A stretch of DNA of 64,000 nt from Candidatus Rifleibacteriota bacterium (GCA_015233565.1 JADFXM010000011.1:102613-166612), one strand, 5' to 3'; counted from the first letter of the stretch, positions 53,729 through 63,701 are shown. Numbers and translations: made by a program. Notes: generated by a model not told the origin, from the letters alone.

Positions 53729-53764
53729 ATACCCCGATTTTGAACAAATTGAGTTAATTTCAAA

Positions 53765-54535
53765 ATGCTTAAAACAGGTCTTTTGGGTGCTTCGACTCGA
53801 TTCGGCGATCAGTTGCAGCTTAACTCAGGCGCAGAACGCGCAGGGTTCTATCGGTTATTTAATTTGGATTTGTGGTACAAAAGTTTGAGTAAGTCAAGTA
53901 GAACACTTTTGAAAATTTCAGCATTTCTGGTTTTTCTTTGCTTGGTAACAGCTTCTCTTTGGGCGATTGATTGTCCATCCTGTGGGAAAACAGGTATTCC
54001 GGAATTGAGAATGATTTGTCCCCAATGTGGAGAAACCCTGAGAAAGCCAGTCTCAGGAATGATAGCCAGCGAGTCTGCGATTTTGACTATTGAAGTCAAG
54101 TATACTGGCGATGATATTTCTATATTACCCGATTATGGGAAAATTTTTATTAATCAGAAATATAGAGAAAACATCCCGCTTGTTGAAAAAGAGGCAAGGG
54201 ACAAAATTGGAATTGAAACCAAAAAAACTGGAATTGGAGCTGATTATACTGCGATCTACAAGGCTGAACTCAGGGGTTTTAGAGAAGGTGTTTACGATGT
54301 CATGCTGGAATTTCGTTTCCCAAGATGGTTTGAATGGGCGAAAAATAAAAGGGAGATTGCTTTCAATAATTTAGGATTGAAAAAGGGACAAAGAACTTCA
54401 ATTTTTCATACTTTTTCTTCGGTCCCGGATTTCCCAGTAAAAAAAACTACGAAAGCTTCAACTGTAACACCTTCCGAAGTTAAGCCCTACTCAGAACCGG
54501 GAAAAATGGGAATCGAAATTCCTCTTACAAAATAA
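53765..54535 (+). CDS. Exported or membrane-anchored zinc-ribbon protein of unknown function
   Basis: A 256-residue protein. A hydrophobic segment (about residues 49-68) is directly followed by a zinc ribbon CPSCGKTGIPELRMICPQCG. The rest (about 95-225) appears to be a beta-rich domain with a Lys/Thr-rich tail. There is no clear ribosome site at ATG 53765; the true start may lie nearer the hydrophobic segment, for example TTG 53884. Not recognised otherwise. Confidence 0.6.
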   Translation: MLKTGLLGASTRFGDQLQLNSGAERAGFYRLFNLDLWYKSLSKSSRTLLKISAFLVFLCLVTASLWAIDCPSCGKTGIPELRMICPQCGETLRKPVSGMIASESAILTIEVKYTGDDISILPDYGKIFINQKYRENIPLVEKEARDKIGIETKKTGIGADYTAIYKAELRGFREGVYDVMLEFRFPRWFEWAKNKREIAFNNLGLKKGQRTSIFHTFSSVPDFPVKKTTKASTVTPSEVKPYSEPGKMGIEIPLTK

Positions 54536-54607
54536 GCTTTCTGAATTGAGCATTTCAATTCAAACTCCGAAATGCCGAGTGATACATTTTAGAGTTTCTA
54601 ATTGTGG

Positions 54608-54667
54608 TAATACCAATTTCAATTAGTTCGTTCATCCGACCTATTTCGTGCTTCAGGTCTGCGTAAA
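54608..54667 (+). repeat. Exact 60-bp dispersed repeat E, copy 2
   Basis: Identical to 7482-7541 over 60 bases and directly adjacent to repeat C copy 2. Confidence 0.9.
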
Positions 54668-54682
54668 TTCAGAAACCCCGAC

Positions 54683-54830
54683 CCGTATATGAATTGATCG
54701 CTATTTTGCAGTATTGGTGCGGAATTTGAAAATGCACTTTTTCCGGAAAAATTTGCCGTCATTTCAAGACTTTCTCGAATAAAAAGTGCCATTTTAAAAT
54801 ACTCCCGCATCAGGAAGTCTGAAATTGGAG
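54683..54830 (-). repeat. Dispersed repeat C, copy 2
   Basis: Inverted copy of 30590-30731, with GCGGGAGTATTTTAAAATGG, CCGGAAAAAGTGC and GCGATCAATTCATAT blocks readable on the minus strand. Confidence 0.85.
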
Positions 54831-55256
54831 TTGGGTTTGACAGAAATGAATGCTTCAACCATCCAGTAAGGGCTCCTTATTTTTCATGAAAGTTTCGTGT
54901 TTTCTTGGAAAATATACCGATCCAGCTTCATTTTGATCAAATCAATGTTCTTGGGGTGATGAACATATTGTTGGGATTGGTACAATAAGGCGGATTATGC
55001 AAGTTTTGCTGTAATCCGCCGAAAAGATTCCGATTTATCTTGATGAACTTCTATTGCTGAGCGTAAGCACGATATTTTATGGAAGTTTGATCAAAATAAA
55101 TTAGGGCGAAAAGCACTAAAAACAAAAGCTAGCGACTAAAGGAAAAGCCTTTCAACAGAAGGTGTGTGGGTTTTGCCTACTCCCTTGAGGAATTTGATCA
55201 GATTCTTGATTTTTCCCATGAAATAATTTTGCTCCACTCATTGCCACAAAGGATGA

Positions 55257-56063
55257 TCAGGAAATAGCGCCTTCAGCTGGTTTTTGTGCGCATCTGCAAG
55301 CTTTTCTTTCAAGAGGAATTCTCAAAATCAGTGGTTCCATGATCTTTTTTAGATTTTCAGAATTATTTTTGAAAGTTGCCATTACTTCTTGGGTGGTGAC
55401 TTCTGGTACATTTCCAACAAGCCCGGCGTCATAATCAGTTACCAAAGCAATGTTTACAATGCACATTCCCAGCTCTTGAGCCAGCACGACTTCGGGATAC
55501 TGTGTCATATTGATGGTTTCCCAGCCCATTTTGGTGAACCATTTACTTTCAGCTTTTGACGAGAACCGTGGTCCCTGGATTACAACCATTGTTCCAGCTT
55601 CGTGGGTTGTAATTCCGGCATTTCTTGTCACTTCAACGGCAATCTTTCTCAATTCCGGACAATAGGGCTCTGCGGCAGAAATATGTACCACTTTGGAACC
55701 TTCGAAAAATGTATCCGATCGCTGACTGGTCCGATCGACAAATTGGTCTGTAATGACAAAGTCACCCGGTTTGATATGGGCTTGTAAGGAGCCACAAGCG
55801 CAGGGTGAAATTATTCTTGAAACGCCGAGTTCTTTCATGGCCCAAAGGTTGGCCCGGTAATTTATCTTATGAGGTGGGATAGAATGATGTTTTCCATGTC
55901 TCGGAAGAAATGCGACCTTCAATTTCCCAAAAGTCCCAATTGAAATTTGATCGCTTGGTGACCCATAGGGGGTCGTGACAGAAAACTCTTCAGTTTGCCC
56001 GACAAATGAGTAGAAACCACTTCCACCAAAAATTCCTATATCAGCTCTGGGAGCTTCTTTCAT
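55257..56063 (-). CDS. mtnP: S-methyl-5'-thioadenosine phosphorylase
   Basis: A 268-residue PNP-family enzyme that cleaves methylthioadenosine with phosphate, feeding methionine salvage. IGIFGGSGFYS, FLPRHGKHHSIPPHKINYRAN, ISPCACGSLQ and the substrate-specifying TMVVIQGPRFSSKAES with INMTQYPEVVLAQEL fit MTA phosphorylase better than guanosine phosphorylases. ATG 56063 has GGAGG 5 bp upstream, better than ATG 56075. The C-terminal CRCAQK tail is unusual. Confidence 0.92.
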   Translation of the reverse strand: MKEAPRADIGIFGGSGFYSFVGQTEEFSVTTPYGSPSDQISIGTFGKLKVAFLPRHGKHHSIPPHKINYRANLWAMKELGVSRIISPCACGSLQAHIKPGDFVITDQFVDRTSQRSDTFFEGSKVVHISAAEPYCPELRKIAVEVTRNAGITTHEAGTMVVIQGPRFSSKAESKWFTKMGWETINMTQYPEVVLAQELGMCIVNIALVTDYDAGLVGNVPEVTTQEVMATFKNNSENLKKIMEPLILRIPLERKACRCAQKPAEGAIS

Positions 56064-56536
56064 GCGTTCCTCCATCTTTTTTGGTTAATTCTAAGTTGTA
56101 TTTAAAACAAATCAGAAAGCAGGATAAAGAACCTATTCCAATAATTCCAAAATTTTCCTCTTTGAAGGAAGACACTTAGTATCTTTTCCTTCGCATTATT
56201 CTATACCTTTTTTTATAGATTTGGAAATTATTATTGATAAAATCGGCTAGGAAATCACGGTCGATCCCCTTAATCCTTCGGAGATTGCAAATGCCATAAG
56301 ATTGTTATCCGAACATCCTTCTCAAGCACAAGAGATGGGAAAACGCGGCCGTGAAGCAATATTCACCAAATACAATTGGAACAATAAAAAGAAACCCTTC
56401 TCAGACTTTATTCAAAAATTCTCGGCAAAAAATTTTAGTTGAGAATGTGTTTACTTTGAATTCCACTGGAGATTCCGGATAAAGTGCCCCCCAGTTAATT
56501 AAAAAATTCATTACCAATTTGGTTTTCAAAATTGCG
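56064..56536. other. Gap with glycosyltransferase fragment
   Basis: 473 bp. Its centre is the GT4 fragment below. The rest is A/T-rich and shows no gene. Confidence 0.5.
56251..56442 (+). pseudogene. C-terminal fragment of a GT4-family glycosyltransferase
   Basis: An open 63-codon frame without a start reads EITVDPLNPSEIANAIRLL, then MGKRGREAIFTKYNWNNKK. VDP-xx-P-EIA-AI followed by MG-RGRE and KYNW is the usual end of group-1 glycosyltransferases. The catalytic part is missing and a stop sits just upstream, so this is a remnant. Confidence 0.75.
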
Positions 56537-56995
56537 TTAGGTCAATGTTTCAAGTCTCCAAGTTTGCATTTTTTTTTGGTTATTTTTAAAAACCCCATAA
56601 TCACTCATAAGTGAAATGTTGCATTGCATTAATCTACCACCATAGCTGGCAACATTATTGTTGTTCCCGAATAATTCATTATCAGTGAAATAAACTGGGC
56701 TTGTGCCCTTCGAGTCAAAATAAATTCCTGCATCTGCACAATCTGAAATTTTGTTCCCAAAAATCCTGTTGTTTTGACCATCTGCATTATATTGAAGGCC
56801 AACATACTCTGATGAGGCTATTGTATTATTTGAAACGACCGCATTGTAAATATGTTCCGAATCATCAGTTGCCCCATCGCCAACTGCCCCGTAATCCCGA
56901 ACATCTACAACTGGTTTGTTTTGGATATCTAACCAGGTTGTTCCTTCAGAAACCCCACAAAGTAAAACAAACAAGATAACTAAAATTTTCTTCAA
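56537..56995 (-). pseudogene. Shortened pectate-lyase-like beta-helix protein
   Basis: A 152-residue frame. A signal peptide (about residues 1-19) is followed by VVDVRDYGAVGDGATDDSE, the N-terminal signature of pectate-lyase-3 proteins. It then jumps to beta-helix repeats (NAVVSNNTIASSEYVGLQYN, NNRIFGNKISDCADAGIYF). The family is normally well over 350 residues, so an internal deletion and loss of the C-terminus are likely. It may still yield a small exported product. Confidence 0.65.
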
Positions 56996-57130
56996 AATAA
57001 CCCTCCGTAAATTAAAATTTAGAATATTTCAAATGCAAGCTTTTTTTGAACTTTGCCAGAATTTGCTTATTTTTTCAAAAAACAAAAAATCGGCCATTTT
57101 TCACTTTTTTTGTGATTGGAAATTCTACTT

Positions 57131-57920
57131 TCAATCATTGCTTAGGCTCCTCAGTTGAGTTGTAAGCTTTTGGGTTTCACTAAAGACGAAATACCACGGC
57201 AAGTGCAATGGGCCAGAAAATTGAATTCTTTTTCCATCAACTAATTTTTCAGTGAACGTTCCTATTCCATCGGGATTACTTTTTTCGAGATCTATGTCGA
57301 TTTCAAATTTCTTAAATTGAAAATAGTCAAAACCGTTCTCTGCAAAACTTTTCTTTACTAAGGGTAAAGAATAAATATTGTAAAAATATTCTTTGGGTTT
57401 ATCTAAATGATTATGGTCTTCCACTTTAGTTGTACAATTAAGATTTCCCTCGAAGAAAAGTGAAGTCATACTTACCCATCGTTTTGCCAATTTTGAAAAT
57501 ATTTTTATTGGATGGGAATATTCGGGTAACCAGGATAATGTTTGGAAAGAAATTACACCATCAAAAGCTTTAGACAACTCGGGGGGTAGGTTGTACAAAT
57601 CACACGCAAAAAGTTTGCAGTTGTTTAAATTTTGTTCGCGAATAAGATCATTTCCTTCATTAATCAATTCCTCATTTATATCCATCCCGACAAAGGAAAA
57701 CTCGGGAAATTTTTTTTCCAAGATAAATGATATTTCCACCCTTTCCACAACCAATATCCAGGATCTTTATTTCTGAATTTTCGTTTTCGTGAATATCAAA
57801 TTTTCCAAGGTCCATTAGCCATTCAACAAATTTTTCTGTACTGCGATAAGGCTTAAAAATTTGTTTCTCGTGATAATCCTTATTTTTTAGATTCACCCAT
57901 TCAGTTACTCTTTGTTTCAT
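57131..57920 (-). pseudogene. SAM-dependent methyltransferase with frameshift at an A8 tract
   Basis: Two overlapping minus-strand frames join into one methyltransferase of about 260 residues. The first (from 57920) has the SAM motif ILDIGCGKGGNIIYLGKK; the second continues KFPEFSFVGMDINEELINEG and ISFQTLSWLPEY. The break lies at eight A residues (57710-57717 read as T on the plus strand); seven would restore the frame. It may be a real mutation, a sequencing error or a slippage site. No substrate is known. Confidence 0.8.
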
Positions 57921-58916
57921 TTCATCTCCTTAAGACTAATTGCAAAGATTTGCATTCGAAAGCCCCTCTACTAATAAGATCATAACCTAAAACTGTAAGG
58001 GGAAAAAGTTTTTCGGGAAAAATGTATCCATTCGGTGGTATCAAAACAAGCTTTGGATAGCTTATATAGGTTATCGAGCAAAATACTTTTATTCTCTTTT
58101 AGACTTGCCGTCCCTCCATCTTCCCCGCCGCTAAACCCAAAAAGACAAAAGAGATAAAAAGTTAAGATTAAATACTTAGGAAGCAATGCTTTTACTAATA
58201 GAGCACCTCTCTTGTGAAAAAAACAACAATACTTTTTTTCTTATTTATTCCTTTCACAACTAAAAAGCAACTAAAAAATTAATTTTTCAAAACTCAGGTT
58301 TCCAATTCTCGGGGATTTTGTGTTGGTCTCAATTTGTATGAAATTTGCAAATTAGTCACTGGAAATTTTGTTTCGGTTAAATTTAATTCATTGCAAAAAT
58401 GTTGTACCGCCTCTTCTTCGTTCTTGTCCGAATATATCTAGTATTTATTTTGGTGCAGGCTGCAAAGGATTGTTCCAGGGAGCAAAAAATTACAGTCAAT
58501 AAACTTCACAAAATTCTCCGTCGGGATTACCAGACTTTGTGCGCTGAAATTGCGCAACAGACAACTTTTGTATGTGACAACAACAGAGAAAAGGGTTGCG
58601 ATGAACTTATTGCAGCATAAAAAAAAATGTATGTCATTTCCTCGAAAAACAGCTTGAATTCAACAACCATTTTGTATCCAACTTGCAAATTTTCAATTAT
58701 GTCACAGCTTCAGGGAAGCTGTGACATAATTAGGGTTATTATTGAAAGTACAACACTCAAAAACCCAGCCAACAATCGTTTGGGATATTTTGCACTTGGA
58801 TTTTCTTCCATAACCCCTAAACTATCCTAGCGATAATTCTGTCAAAATAACCTTGACGGGTTTAGTAATCATAAGTAAGCTTAGAATAATAGAAATGCAA
58901 AATGGAGAGAAATATT
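57921..58916. other. Long gap, possibly decayed, with large palindrome
   Basis: About 1 kb. A 68-codon minus-strand frame (57980-58186, TTG start, hydrophobic N-terminus) and a 73-codon plus frame (58399-58620) lack ribosome sites and recognisable homology, so I do not call them. The only firm structure is the palindrome at 58695-58731. Confidence 0.5.
58695..58731. repeat. Perfect palindrome with 17-bp arms
   Basis: Arms AATTATGTCACAGCTTC and GAAGCTGTGACATAATT separated by AGG. No T-run follows, so it is not a standard terminator. It could be an operator, a recombination or replication site, or a structured RNA. Confidence 0.9.
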
Positions 58917-60095
58917 ATGGAAAACAGGAAATTAAAAATACTTCTGATAATATTGATGATCTCTTTCTTCCAGTTTACCTCGCCGAAAGTACAAGCATTG
59001 AACGTCGACGATGTAATAAATACTGTACAGGAAGGGTTTGATAAATTAAAAATCGAGTTTCAAAAATTTTTCCTTCCGAAGACTTTAAACAATAATTCCG
59101 GAACCAATAATTCAGCGCAAGCTCCAACTGATGATAGTCAAAATCAATCAGCAATCGGAAAATTTTTTGGAAAAATCGAGACAACAGCTGAAAAAGCCAT
59201 GGGACAGCAGACTTACAACGCTGAGTCCAATAAACCAGGTTTTTATCAAGATCAGGCAATGCTAGCTCAGGTTAACAGGGTTGCACAAAAATTGGTTCCT
59301 ACCTGTGAAAGACGCGATATTGACTATCATTTTACAATTTTGAATACTGACGAGGTGAACGCTTTTGCAGCCCCCGGAGGTTACGTTTTTGTTACTCGCG
59401 GGTTGATGAATTCGATAAAGTCAGATGATGAACTTGCTGGGGTGCTGGGCCATGAGCTTGGGCACATTAATTGCAAACATGGTATCAGAAAAGCGGAAAC
59501 TTCCGGACTTTTGACAATGCTTGTTGCCACCTTGGGTTTGAGCGACACAGGAAAAAAGATGCAAAAATCTGCTGCCTTTGCTGCATATTTTGGAAATTTG
59601 AAATTATCACGGACTGATGAATTTCAGGCTGATGCAAAAGCTGTTGAATACTCGCAAAAGGCAGGCTATAACCCTGATGGGTTAGCAACTTTTCTTGGCA
59701 GAATAAACAACGACACTTCTCTTTCGGGCGTTACCAAGATATTTTCCACACATCCACCCACGACTGAAAGAATTCAACGTATAAGGCAAGAAGAAGCGGG
59801 GGCCGCGAATCCTTATGCAAGCGCTCCAGCTCCCGGCCCTGGTATTTATTATTCACAGGCTGACCCCACGTCAGCACCCCAAAGTTCGCAATCTCAAGCG
59901 TATTCAAACCCGGCAGCTTCAAACATTACTGCTCAGGCAAATCCATCATTGCAAGCGCTTTATGACCGCTATTGTCAAACTAACCAGGCTTACCAACAAG
60001 CAGTGTCGGCGAATGCCTCTTATGATGAAATAATGGCTAAATTCAATATTTTTCAACAAGCGCAAAAAGCTTACATTGCTGCAACAGGCAAGTGA
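58917..60095 (+). CDS. Exported M48-family zinc metalloprotease
   Basis: A 392-residue protein. A signal peptide (about residues 5-26, ending KVQA) indicates export. The M48 core has NTDEVNAFAAPGGYVFVTRGLM, the zinc motif HELGHINCKHG near residue 180 and the third ligand in LSRTDEFQADAKAVEY. FSTHPPTTERIQRI closes the domain. A Pro/Ser/Gln-rich tail follows. Similar to periplasmic BepA/LoiP-type proteases that monitor outer-membrane proteins. ATG 58917 is preferred with GGAGAG upstream. Confidence 0.92.
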   Translation: MENRKLKILLIILMISFFQFTSPKVQALNVDDVINTVQEGFDKLKIEFQKFFLPKTLNNNSGTNNSAQAPTDDSQNQSAIGKFFGKIETTAEKAMGQQTYNAESNKPGFYQDQAMLAQVNRVAQKLVPTCERRDIDYHFTILNTDEVNAFAAPGGYVFVTRGLMNSIKSDDELAGVLGHELGHINCKHGIRKAETSGLLTMLVATLGLSDTGKKMQKSAAFAAYFGNLKLSRTDEFQADAKAVEYSQKAGYNPDGLATFLGRINNDTSLSGVTKIFSTHPPTTERIQRIRQEEAGAANPYASAPAPGPGIYYSQADPTSAPQSSQSQAYSNPAASNITAQANPSLQALYDRYCQTNQAYQQAVSANASYDEIMAKFNIFQQAQKAYIAATGK

Positions 60096-60327
60096 TCCAA
60101 AAGAAAATGAGTTTGTCTAACGGGTAAAAACAAATTTGCCATTGCTATCCGTGTTTCTTCCCAGTAATCATTGGTTTCGGATCGTTTCAAGGGTTTTTAC
60201 ACCCAAAGTAAATATAGTACAGTTTTTTTTAAATATACTGTTTTATTTTCGAGTGACTCCTATGGGTTGAGTCCCTAACTTTACTGCGAATCAAATTTTT
60301 AAATGAAAAACATGAGAGAGGATTAAC

Positions 60328-61227
60328 ATGGAAATTGGATTTATCGGCTTGGGCCGCATGGGCCTAAATATGGTGAAACGTATTGTGAATAGCGGGCATC
60401 GAGTAATTTGCACTGCCCGAACAGATTCAAAAAAGAACGAAGCAGAGGCGGTGGGCGCCACGTGGGCATCCTCATATGAAGATCTGGTAAAAAAATTGAG
60501 CTCTCCTCGAATTGTCTGGACCATGGTTCCCTCAGGACAAACTACCGAAGAGGTTTTGAAGGCCTTCACGGGGCTTCTTGAAAAAGGAGATCTTCTGATT
60601 GACGGTGGAAACTCAGATTACCGTGATTCAATTCGAAGAACTCAAGAGATTTCTTCCAGACACATTGAATTTATGGATGTGGGAACCAGCGGTGGAATAT
60701 GGGGATTGAAAAACGGTTACTGTCTGATGGTAGGTGGAACCAAAGAACAAGTTGAACGTGTCAAACCTATATTTGAAGCCCTTGCTCCAGCAGATGGGTG
60801 GGGGCACGTGGGTCAGGTCGGCTCGGGACACTACGTCAAAATGGTTCACAATGCGATCGAATATGGTATGATGCAAGCTTACGCAGAAGGGTTTGAGCTT
60901 CTTGAAACCTCCGATTTCCAGTTGAACCTGAATCAGATTGCGGCACTATGGAACAAGGGAAGCGTCGTCAGATCCTGGCTTCTTGAGCTGGTGGAGTCGA
61001 TGTTTTCGGAAGATCAGCATTTGGAAGGCCTCAAAGGATTCGTGGATGATTCAGGAGAGGCTCGATGGGCTGTGGAAGCCGCTATTTCACAAGGGGTTCC
61101 GGTTCCAGCGATGGCCCTTTCACTTTTCGCCCGTTTTTCCTCCCGAAAAGAAAACGCTTTTAGCAACCGCTTCCTGGCTGCCCTTCGCAATCAATTTGGA
61201 GGGCATTTGGTTCATAAAAAAGAATAG
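60328..61227 (+). CDS. gnd: 6-phosphogluconate dehydrogenase, short form
   Basis: A 299-residue decarboxylating dehydrogenase that turns 6-phosphogluconate into ribulose 5-phosphate. The N-terminal dinucleotide site GFIGLGRMGLNMVKRI, DGGNSDYRDSIRR, and GSGHYVKMVHNAIEYGMMQAYAEGF with the catalytic Lys are typical of the roughly 300-residue GndA-type enzymes, which lack the extra domain of the 470-residue form. ATG 60328 follows GAGAGG. First gene of gnd-zwf-pgl. Confidence 0.95.
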   Translation: MEIGFIGLGRMGLNMVKRIVNSGHRVICTARTDSKKNEAEAVGATWASSYEDLVKKLSSPRIVWTMVPSGQTTEEVLKAFTGLLEKGDLLIDGGNSDYRDSIRRTQEISSRHIEFMDVGTSGGIWGLKNGYCLMVGGTKEQVERVKPIFEALAPADGWGHVGQVGSGHYVKMVHNAIEYGMMQAYAEGFELLETSDFQLNLNQIAALWNKGSVVRSWLLELVESMFSEDQHLEGLKGFVDDSGEARWAVEAAISQGVPVPAMALSLFARFSSRKENAFSNRFLAALRNQFGGHLVHKKE

Positions 61228-61236
61228 AGAGCCTTT

Positions 61237-62736
61237 ATGCCACGCAGTATATCAACCTGCACGTCTTCACTGGTAATCTTTGGTGGCACTGGCGACCTTT
61301 CGTGCCGAAAGCTGATTCCGGCTTTGCTCAGATTGAAGTCTGGTGGATACCTTCCCTCAGATCTCCAAGTAATCATTTCCGGTAGGAATCCATTGGGCCG
61401 CGATGAGCTGATCAACCATTTTCGAAGTCGTTTTGATTCCCGAAGTGAATCATACCAACTGCTCGAAAAGAGCTTGGAGGAATTGGCTCCAAGAATACAT
61501 TATATTCAAGTTGATCCTCAAAGACCGAACGCTCGAGAAGAGCTTTTTAGGGCCCTTAGACAGATTGAAAGGGAGGGGGTTGCTCCGGCCCGATTGTTTT
61601 ATCTGGCTTTGCCGCCCCAACAAATGCCTGCTTTTCTGCCTCTCCTTCCCGGTCTACTGGGGAAAGAAAAAAACACCTCTTGTCTATCGCGTATTCTAGT
61701 GGAAAAGCCGTTTGGCCACGATTTTACATCGGCTCTCGAATTGAACAACCAGTTGCTGAGCATTGCTCATGAAGACCAGATCATGCGCATCGACCACTAT
61801 CTGGGAAAGGAAGCTATTCAGAATATCCTGGTCCTTCGTTTCGCCAATGTGCTCTTCGAGCCGGTTTGGAATCGCAATTACATTGATCATGTGCAGATCA
61901 GTTTCGCTGAAAAAATCGGGGTAGGCTCCCGGTCAAAATACTTTGATTCGGCAGGGATTCTGCGTGATGTGGTACAGAATCACCTCCTTCAGGTTCTCAG
62001 CCTTACCGCCATGGAGCCGCCGATTTCCAATCTGCCTTCAGATATCCGGCGTGAAAAAATGAAGATTTTGCGGGCTCTTCAGCCGCTTTCCCGTGAGCAT
62101 GTGAAGACTTATGCCATACGGGGCCGCTATGAAAAGAGTGATCGAAATGATGTTAAAGTGCGTGGGTATCTCGAAGAAGAGGGTGTTGAGCCCACCTCAA
62201 CGACTGAAACATACGCTGCCCTGAAAACGCATGTTGATTCCTGGCGCTGGGGCGGTGTCCCGTTTTATTTGAGAGCGGGGAAACGTTTGTCCACAAACCT
62301 GACGGAAATTTCGATCTTTTTCAAATTGCCGCCACATTTCATTTTCGAAGGTTGTTGCGGACCAGGTCAACCTAATGTCCTTAATTTAAGGGTCCAACCT
62401 GACGAAGGAATTCAAATGCTTGTCCAGAGCAAAAAACCGGGTATGGAACTTATCATCAGTCCCATAAATCTCGACTTTTCATATCAGGAATCATTTGGCG
62501 CCTACAGGCCCGACGCTTATGAAAGATTATTGCTCGATGCTCTGCATGGCGATCTTTCACTCTTTTTGTGCAAGGAAGAAATAGATTTAGCCTGGAAGTT
62601 CATTGACCCCATCATAGAAGCCTGGAAGAACGAAGACCCCGCGAATCTTGAGGGCTATCCGGCTGGAAGTGACGGTCCAAAATCTGCAGAAAATCTTCTT
62701 AAAGCAGACGGACGCGCTTGGAAAAATCTCACATAA
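61237..62736 (+). CDS. zwf: Glucose-6-phosphate 1-dehydrogenase
   Basis: A 499-residue enzyme that oxidises glucose 6-phosphate to 6-phosphogluconolactone. The nucleotide-binding FGGTGDLSCRKLIPALLRL, VEKPFGHDF and the active-site RIDHYLGKEAIQNI are diagnostic. GVPFYLRAGKRL and SYQESFGAYRPDAYERLLLDALHGD are further family segments. Starts 9 bp after gnd, so co-transcribed. Confidence 0.97.
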   Translation: MPRSISTCTSSLVIFGGTGDLSCRKLIPALLRLKSGGYLPSDLQVIISGRNPLGRDELINHFRSRFDSRSESYQLLEKSLEELAPRIHYIQVDPQRPNAREELFRALRQIEREGVAPARLFYLALPPQQMPAFLPLLPGLLGKEKNTSCLSRILVEKPFGHDFTSALELNNQLLSIAHEDQIMRIDHYLGKEAIQNILVLRFANVLFEPVWNRNYIDHVQISFAEKIGVGSRSKYFDSAGILRDVVQNHLLQVLSLTAMEPPISNLPSDIRREKMKILRALQPLSREHVKTYAIRGRYEKSDRNDVKVRGYLEEEGVEPTSTTETYAALKTHVDSWRWGGVPFYLRAGKRLSTNLTEISIFFKLPPHFIFEGCCGPGQPNVLNLRVQPDEGIQMLVQSKKPGMELIISPINLDFSYQESFGAYRPDAYERLLLDALHGDLSLFLCKEEIDLAWKFIDPIIEAWKNEDPANLEGYPAGSDGPKSAENLLKADGRAWKNLT

Positions 62737-62878
62737 CGCTTTTTTGCATTATCTTCGCTCATATACGGGGAAAGCGCATCAAAATTCCCCCAAAGATTTC
62801 GGAAGTTTTGGTGCGTTTGCCTTGAAGGTGTGAAAAAATTGAATTTTTGAAAATGTATCTGTTTCCAAAGCCACGCTG

Positions 62879-62900
62879 GAAAATTATTGTGATAATTTTC
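62879..62900. promoter_or_regulatory. Perfect inverted repeat upstream of pgl
   Basis: Arms GAAAATTAT and ATAATTTTC separated by TGTG. It is placed 78 bp before the pgl start, so it may be an operator or a processing hairpin. Confidence 0.4.
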
Positions 62901-62978
62901 ACCTGTAGAACTTAAAATTTTTCACATCTTGCCTGCGGTTATCTGCCAGACACGTTTGTAAAACAAGGGGGTTCAATA

Positions 62979-63701
62979 GTGAGTCTGAAAGTAAATGTAT
63001 GGCCGTCGGATATCTACCCGGTGAAAGCCGCTGAAGAAATCATACGCTTATTGAAGATCGATTATAGGCAAGGTAACCCAGTGTCGATAGCTCTTTCCGG
63101 TGGGACCACACCAAAATCAGTTTTTCAGCAGCTTCGGAGTTTCCTGCAAAACGAACCTGATCTGTTTCCCTTTATTCGCTGGTTCCAAGTGGATGAGCGA
63201 AATGTTCCGCCGGAAGATGAACAGAGTAACCAGAAACTCATCCGACAAAACCTATTTTCTGATAAAATTCCGCACCAATACGGGCTTTATTTCGTTTCCG
63301 TGAACAATTTGAACCCTGCTGCTACAGCCAGTGAGTATGAAATTGTACTTCAAACAAATCTTCAGTGCAATAACCAACAACACCCCATGATTGATCTTGT
63401 TTTATTGGGAGTCGGGGAGGACGGGCACACGGCGTCACTTTTTCCGGAGTGTGACTGGCAGGATAGCCACGGTAGAATCTTTCGGGAATTTTGGGTTGAG
63501 AAATTGAAGACCTGGAGATATTCCTTAACTTTTGATGCTCTGCTTGCCTCCAAAAAGATCGTTTTTCTTGCTACAGGCTCAAAGAAGGCAAAGGTTCTCA
63601 GGAAGGTTTTAGAACTTCGAGCCTCCGATATTCCAGCCGGGAGGCTGACAATTCTTAGAGACACAGAGTGGTGGCTTGATTCTGAGGCTGAACCCGCCTA
63701 A
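62979..63701 (+). CDS. pgl: 6-phosphogluconolactonase
   Basis: A 240-residue DevB/Pgl-type lactonase linking Zwf and Gnd. ALSGGTTPKSVFQQL near residue 38, FQVDERNVPPEDEQSN and LVLLGVGEDGHTASLFPE are the family motifs. The start is GTG 62979, after AAGGGGG. A 242-bp gap with an inverted repeat separates it from zwf. Confidence 0.95.
   Translation: MSLKVNVWPSDIYPVKAAEEIIRLLKIDYRQGNPVSIALSGGTTPKSVFQQLRSFLQNEPDLFPFIRWFQVDERNVPPEDEQSNQKLIRQNLFSDKIPHQYGLYFVSVNNLNPAATASEYEIVLQTNLQCNNQQHPMIDLVLLGVGEDGHTASLFPECDWQDSHGRIFREFWVEKLKTWRYSLTFDALLASKKIVFLATGSKKAKVLRKVLELRASDIPAGRLTILRDTEWWLDSEAEPA

Larger units (their letters stand above)
54536..55256. other. Gap with composite repeats and hairpin
   Basis: 721 bp without a gene. 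It contains repeat E copy 2 (54608-54667), inverted repeat C copy 2 (54683-54830) and a hairpin with arms GGCGGATTA (54989-54997) and TAATCCGCC (55012-55020) plus an inner GCAA/TTGC stem. The hairpin may end transcription from mtnP, although its T-tract is short. Confidence 0.65.

Noticed and set aside
57980..58186. 68-codon minus-strand frame with signal-like N-terminus
   Set aside because: TTG start without a ribosome site and no recognisable domain; insufficient support.
58399..58620. 73-codon plus-strand frame
   Set aside because: Hydrophobic start but no ribosome site or homology; lies in a decaying gap.
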